64,000 nucleotides of DNA from Eumeta japonica (taxonomy: Eukaryota > Arthropoda > Insecta > Lepidoptera > Psychidae), in contig BGZK01000106.1 in NCBI GenBank assembly GCA_005406025.1, positions 372,001 to 436,000 on the forward strand, written 5' to 3'. Below, piece by piece: positions 62,801-64,000 of this stretch. The position numbers and the translations under genes were made by a program. How positions within the stretch are numbered: the stretch's first letter is position 1; the number at the start of each line of letters is the position of its first letter. The notes under the pieces were generated by a model. That model ran no database searches. It was not told the origin of the DNA and saw only the letters and a program-made list of their open reading frames with translations.

Positions 62801-63114
62801 CGATCATGAAGATCATCAAAGAGCGGGACCCGGAGGAAGTGAAAGACGAGAGATGCAAAGAAGACGAGGAGGGTCTCACCAGTGAATACAACTTGTTGGG
62901 CCTTTACGAGGCCCGGCTACATCACGTCCTAAAAAGTATCATACAGTACTGCAGAACGAGATCTAACAAAGACTACGAGAGGATGACGGATGTTTATAAG
63001 AAAATGTACTGCGCCAGTTTGAGGATAAAGAAGTCCGAAGATCTGAAAAGCTATGCGGCCAGCATTTGCGATGTGTTGGACGCGATGGATAAAGTCGAAA
63101 AGGAGAATAGTTAG
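42154..63114 (+). CDS. EDRF1: EDRF1 orthologue (erythroid differentiation-related factor 1), 14 exons
   Basis: Exons: 42154-42204, 44904-45088, 46720-46828, 47263-47551, 47785-48499, 49271-49422, 50956-51084, 51590-52257, 52614-52775, 55352-55574, 57605-57788, 60036-60175, 61315-61472, 62738-63114. All borders are GT/AG and phases agree across every junction. The product is about 1,179 residues, close to the vertebrate protein. The N-terminal half holds the family core (VYDYLMKSEWSWLKDFF, YWLDNLMCNVPEVLMCYH, NPFTTPVAMLLYRVARNM). An acidic Glu run follows, and the C-terminal half is helical and TPR-like. In vertebrates it is a nuclear factor affecting GATA1 activity and globin expression; its insect role is not known to me. 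Exons 5 and 8 each contain one extra A in an A6 run (48058-48063, 52051-52056) that breaks the frame. Confidence 0.9.
44013..44210. mobile_element. Small MITE-like hairpin in EDRF1 intron 1
   Basis: Arms of about 70 bases (44013-44085 and 44138-44210) are diverged reverse complements sharing AAAGTCACT/AGTGACTTT and GCAAATTTTATTTTA-type words, separated by about 50 bases. Non-coding. Confidence 0.65.
44341..44575 (-). mobile_element. SINE remnant in EDRF1 intron 1
   Basis: Related on the minus strand to the SINE at 53690-53962: a CCTACCTGTTGCACTGAGGG block and a B-box-like GGATTCAATTACC are kept, but the A-box end is lost. A CA-rich tract lies at its far end. Confidence 0.5.
44904..45088 (+). 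CDS. EDRF1: EDRF1 exon 2
   Basis: Acceptor TTGTATAG; donor AGGTACAT, phase 2. Encodes NRSPSPGIKSTAVVKYTAVQ and then DLNLPPSNWSTAIDSYGL, the first strongly conserved-looking stretch of the protein. Confidence 0.85.
45312..46063 (+). repeat. Interspersed repeat family H, copy 1 (EDRF1 intron 2)
   Basis: Opens TAGGGTTCCGAGCCAAAATGG. Near its end a partial inverted copy of that start (GGAACCTATA) is followed by a hairpin (GAGCATGGTCTGACACGCTC). It aligns end to end with 50083-50806 in the same orientation. The opening followed by gtctgtccgtccg is a common lepidopteran repeat signature. Open frames inside are short and differ between copies. Confidence 0.75.
46720..46828 (+). CDS. EDRF1: EDRF1 exon 3
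   Basis: Follows a T-rich tract and TTTTTAG acceptor; donor GTAAGTAT, phase 0. Encodes FRMAHMFPDCVGEVDVIS and KKLLKLPYQPHGT. Confidence 0.88.
46990..47070. repeat. (TA)n microsatellite in EDRF1 intron 3
   Basis: Two TA-dinucleotide tracts separated by TTATCTATTAATTAA-like spacer. Confidence 0.8.
47263..47551 (+). CDS. EDRF1: EDRF1 exon 4
   Basis: Acceptor TCTGCTAG; donor GTGAGTAC, phase 1. Encodes VHRVENTLLLDDFDVYDYLM and the WSWLKDFFYENIL motif, a hallmark block of the family. Confidence 0.92.
47785..48499 (+). CDS. EDRF1: EDRF1 exon 5 (one frame break)
   Basis: Largest exon. Up to 48057 it encodes NVLWTFENIQMLIGSDLPIF and the YWLDNLMCNVPEVLMCYH block. The A6 run at 48058-48063 shifts the frame into an immediate TGA. 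After it the next frame continues PMKTEDLPNLEGSKFSPK, YWLFKGPHDDVVKLYDL and TPVAMLLYRVARNM to the donor GTAAATCC (phase 1). Five As would restore phase with all neighbours. Confidence 0.9.
49271..49422 (+). CDS. EDRF1: EDRF1 exon 6 (acidic segment)
   Basis: Begins with a Glu-rich run (ENSEEEEEEVPSAE), then LALQMRGLALHDIGETIRPS. The donor is taken at CAG|GTTATT because it keeps phase 0 with exon 7. An earlier GTGAAA donor at 49397 would put a stop into exon 7. Confidence 0.8.
50083..50806 (+). repeat. Interspersed repeat family H, copy 2 (EDRF1 intron 6)
   Basis: Opens TAGGGTTCTGAGCTAAAATGG. Near the end GGCTCCGAAACCCTATA is the inverted start, followed by the hairpin GAGCATGGTCCGACGTGCTC and TTGGCCAG. 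It shares a long near-identical block with copy 1 (AAGATACGCTCTTTTGCTGA and onward). Confidence 0.75.
50956..51084 (+). CDS. EDRF1: EDRF1 exon 7
   Basis: Acceptor AATGCAG; donor GTATTATC, phase 0 at both ends. Encodes a basic lead (RRKTKLDKRKG) and LERCGKALQHALKGLYALHH, an amphipathic TPR-like helix. Confidence 0.85.
51590..52257 (+). CDS. EDRF1: EDRF1 exon 8 (one frame break)
   Basis: Begins HEERERLKQQIILEEQHPKM, passes a basic low-complexity stretch (SRRRKKDKKSQ) that may act as a nuclear localisation signal, then LLYEKICLAYATLAEYSYM. The A6 run at 52051-52056 brings in TAG. The next frame resumes ASCLIGRVGDNYFQISKHW and ends acidic (DEVVTADEFDL) at donor GTAGCTTG, phase 1. Confidence 0.87.
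52614..52775 (+). CDS. EDRF1: EDRF1 exon 9
   Basis: Acceptor TTGCCAG; donor GTCAGTTA, phase 1. Encodes MMMSCVYYKKALDFTADEKR and LRRLGSVNNELGVRHMNEGQ, a clear TPR-type helix pair. Confidence 0.9.
53690..53962 (-). mobile_element. tRNA-derived SINE in EDRF1 intron 9
   Basis: On the minus strand it starts GACTGCCTGATTGGCGCAGTGG with an A-box, and about 35 bases on has GGATTTGATTCCC, a B-box. This is the Pol III promoter of a tRNA-derived SINE. The tail end carries GTTGCTTAGTTTGGGACC-like sequence seen in lepidopteran SINEs. A (TA)n expansion (53776-53822) interrupts the body. Confidence 0.75.
53776..53822. repeat. (TA)n microsatellite
   Basis: More than 20 uninterrupted TA units within the SINE body. 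Confidence 0.9.
53999..55236 (-). mobile_element. Mariner element relic with recognisable TIRs (EDRF1 intron 9)
   Basis: The left TIR at 53999 reads GGGCGCACTGTAAATTTCTGG; the right end near 55236 reads inverted GGGGGCGCACTTTAAGTTTCTC. The length of about 1.24 kb fits mariner. The minus-strand transposase pieces include SRWILHNLSEAQK, WTIATGDETWSKQ (first Asp), LHQNNASSH (second Asp replaced by Asn) and YNPDLALYYSFLF (third Asp replaced by Tyr), ending ENILRNNKFIFDHL. Frameshifts are present. Two of three catalytic residues are lost, so it is dead and old. It is antisense to the host gene. Confidence 0.85.
55352..55574 (+). CDS. EDRF1: EDRF1 exon 10
   Basis: Acceptor TTTCTGCAG; donor GTAAGTAT, phase 2. 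Charged coiled helix (YLEEEENKNKQQAKVLHKQF) followed by LNEALEIFEKVNDVPNLALI, another TPR-like unit. A mariner relic sits in the preceding intron. Confidence 0.9.
57605..57788 (+). CDS. EDRF1: EDRF1 exon 11
   Basis: Acceptor TTTTCTAG; donor GTGAGCAT, phase 0. Encodes YNKAEEMYQTALKLLGPKET and ELSCHTYTRATIMQDRP. Noticeably more GC-rich than its introns. Confidence 0.9.
58514..58580 (+). repeat. Three tandem copies of a roughly 22-25 base unit (EDRF1 intron 11)
   Basis: Unit core TTAAATCACAGATTTA repeats with variation at 58516, 58536 and 58561. Confidence 0.7.
58905..59520 (+). mobile_element. Dispersed element family F, copy 3 (most complete)
   Basis: The start carries GGTTAACCCTGTAGGCCAAC and AACTTCCCGCTA (58933-58944). 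The end carries TAGCGGGAAGTT (59508-59519), a perfect 12-base inverted repeat. It includes a CA-rich tract at 59328-59358. Copies 1 and 2 lie at 7.67 kb and 23.0 kb. Non-coding; located in EDRF1 intron 11. Confidence 0.65.
60036..60175 (+). CDS. EDRF1: EDRF1 exon 12
   Basis: Acceptor CTTCCACAG; donor GTGAGTGA, phase 2. Encodes NEVAEALKHALKCCLLSPGP and YQFRAAMIHHRLGSLYHKQY. Confidence 0.9.
60965..61147. mobile_element. 183-bp MITE with TA flanks (EDRF1 intron 12)
   Basis: Termini are inverted repeats around TGCAGTACAACGCAC (left CCCTCTAG, right inverted CCCCTCT). TA dinucleotides flank both ends (60963-60964, 61148-61149), as for Tc1/mariner-type insertion. The right half has a relative at 7821-7905. 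Confidence 0.75.
61315..61472 (+). CDS. EDRF1: EDRF1 exon 13
   Basis: Acceptor TTCGTCACAG; donor GTTAGTAT, phase 1. GC-rich; encodes RTLLNLARQNYEHAANMFAS and YLTVQMEHVAVMETQAE. A TIR element sits 170 bases upstream in the intron. Confidence 0.9.
61575..61690 (+). repeat. Interspersed repeat also seen at 13945-14010
   Basis: GTGAAAGTCTGTGGTTGGATG, then GTTACTCTTTCA...AACTTCTGAACGAATTTTCAT, a wording common in lepidopteran repeats. Only a fragment is visible. Confidence 0.5.
62738..63114 (+). CDS. EDRF1: EDRF1 exon 14 (terminal)
   Basis: Acceptor TTTTACAG. Encodes LQMALQLLRQSHSIMKIIKE, an acidic linker, LLGLYEARLHHVLKSIIQYC and a final helix ending DKVEKENS before TAG at 63112-63114. Confidence 0.92.
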
Positions 63115-64000
63115 CCCACGAATCTAGAATAAGGTTGTAATTTTAGAATTATGTTCATATGTTTTTGAAAATGTGTTCAAAACCATTTTGAATGGAATGT
63201 ATACATGACGAGCATAGCAAACAAGCATTGTCCCACTATTTTTCTGGGTGTTAATTGATTCGGGCATTAACTTTTTGATGATCTTTTGTATATTACACAA
63301 TTTTGACAAATAATTTCCATGGTTTTTATGCAGATTTATATTAATAATGTACAATTTGTTTTAATACATATCACAATAACTTTGAAGTTACCCCTAATAA
63401 GTTGAATGGATCGCAAGGAATACTTTTTTATTACTGCTATGTTTAATTTAATGCTTTTTAATACGATATGTATTTGAAAACCTGATAATGTTAATATTCA
63501 TCTACTTTCATAAATAATTTGTTAAAGGATGTGATGTAGATGGGAAGTCAGTTGTGGTCCGGTTAAAGTATAATATATTTTTCAATTTTTTTTCATGGAA
63601 TATAAAACTTCTTGTATCAAAAGTAAAGTCAAATATAAGTATCGGATAGCCTTAAATTTTTATGCCAAAATAATAATAGGATCTCAATCCGAAATAAAAA
63701 CTTTTCAGAAAACTTCAAAGGGAACTCCAGAGTAAAAGATCTGACACTCAAATATTTTTCTCTTACATTAAAAATTATTTGTGTTTGCATACGTCTCTGT
63801 TCATTGTCTGTGTATTTTGTTGATTAATTTTAGACTTGTGATATGTAAGGGACATGAAATACTTTAGTATTTAGTGATTGTGTTGTTTTTTAACATTTGA
63901 ACATTGCTCACTTGTTTATTAAGATGGCTACCGCTTTTACATGTTCAGACTACCGTAATGTAATGTAACATTTGTTAATTAAAGTAATGAAATTAATTTA
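63115..64000 (+). other. EDRF1 3' UTR and downstream flank
   Basis: AT-rich, without coding frames. The 3' UTR probably ends near 63.7 kb. Nothing else is recognised to the window end. Confidence 0.4.
63693..63698 (+). terminator. Candidate polyadenylation signal for EDRF1
   Basis: First canonical AATAAA after the stop, about 580 bases downstream. An AATATA variant at about 63590 is an alternative. Confidence 0.35.

Overview
This is an AT-rich arthropod nuclear window. It is almost certainly from a moth or butterfly: an intron-rich EDRF1-type gene is surrounded by an R1-clade LINE sitting in an (AC)n microsatellite, a tRNA-derived SINE with a lepidopteran-style tail, mariner relics, a BEL/Pao scrap and many short inverted-repeat elements. 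No bacterial-style operons, CRISPR arrays, rRNA or intact tRNA genes were seen.

Layout. 1-10 kb (minus strand): an RDH11-like short-chain dehydrogenase with exon 1 near 9.7 kb and its terminal exon at 1.2-1.9 kb. Its intron holds a roughly 5 kb R1-clade non-LTR retrotransposon (2103-7113) in the same orientation, inserted inside a CA/TG repeat. 10-26 kb: gene-poor, with a mariner fragment (11.3 kb), a LINE RT tail (12.1 kb), an orphan ORF (15.1 kb), a GC-richer island (17.6-18.4 kb) and a decayed transposon-type pseudogene (21.7-22.5 kb). 26.6-27.4 kb (minus): a kekkon-like secreted LRR exon ending exactly after its LRRCT domain. 27.7-29.3 kb: BEL/Pao and LINE RNase H scraps. 29.9-41 kb: a dense cluster of inverted-repeat elements, a mariner relic (30.9-31.9 kb) and a broken IS630/Tc1-related DDE transposase (38.3-39.1 kb). 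42.15-63.11 kb (plus): a full EDRF1 orthologue in 14 exons with consistent GT/AG borders and phases, about 1,179 residues once two one-base discrepancies are allowed for. Its introns carry a SINE, a mariner, several MITEs and two copies of a roughly 0.7 kb repeat.

The two well-supported cellular genes (RDH-like and EDRF1) both show frame breaks inside otherwise conserved exons. Uncorrected indels in the assembly are therefore a live explanation, although true decay of the RDH copy is possible. No functional linkage between the cellular genes is evident. The most unusual material is structural: an alternating A-B-A'-B' inverted-repeat complex at 35.8-37.5 kb, a hairpin built from four 18-bp palindromes at 30.27-30.53 kb whose outer signature recurs at 38.0-38.24 kb, and the microsatellite-embedded LINE.
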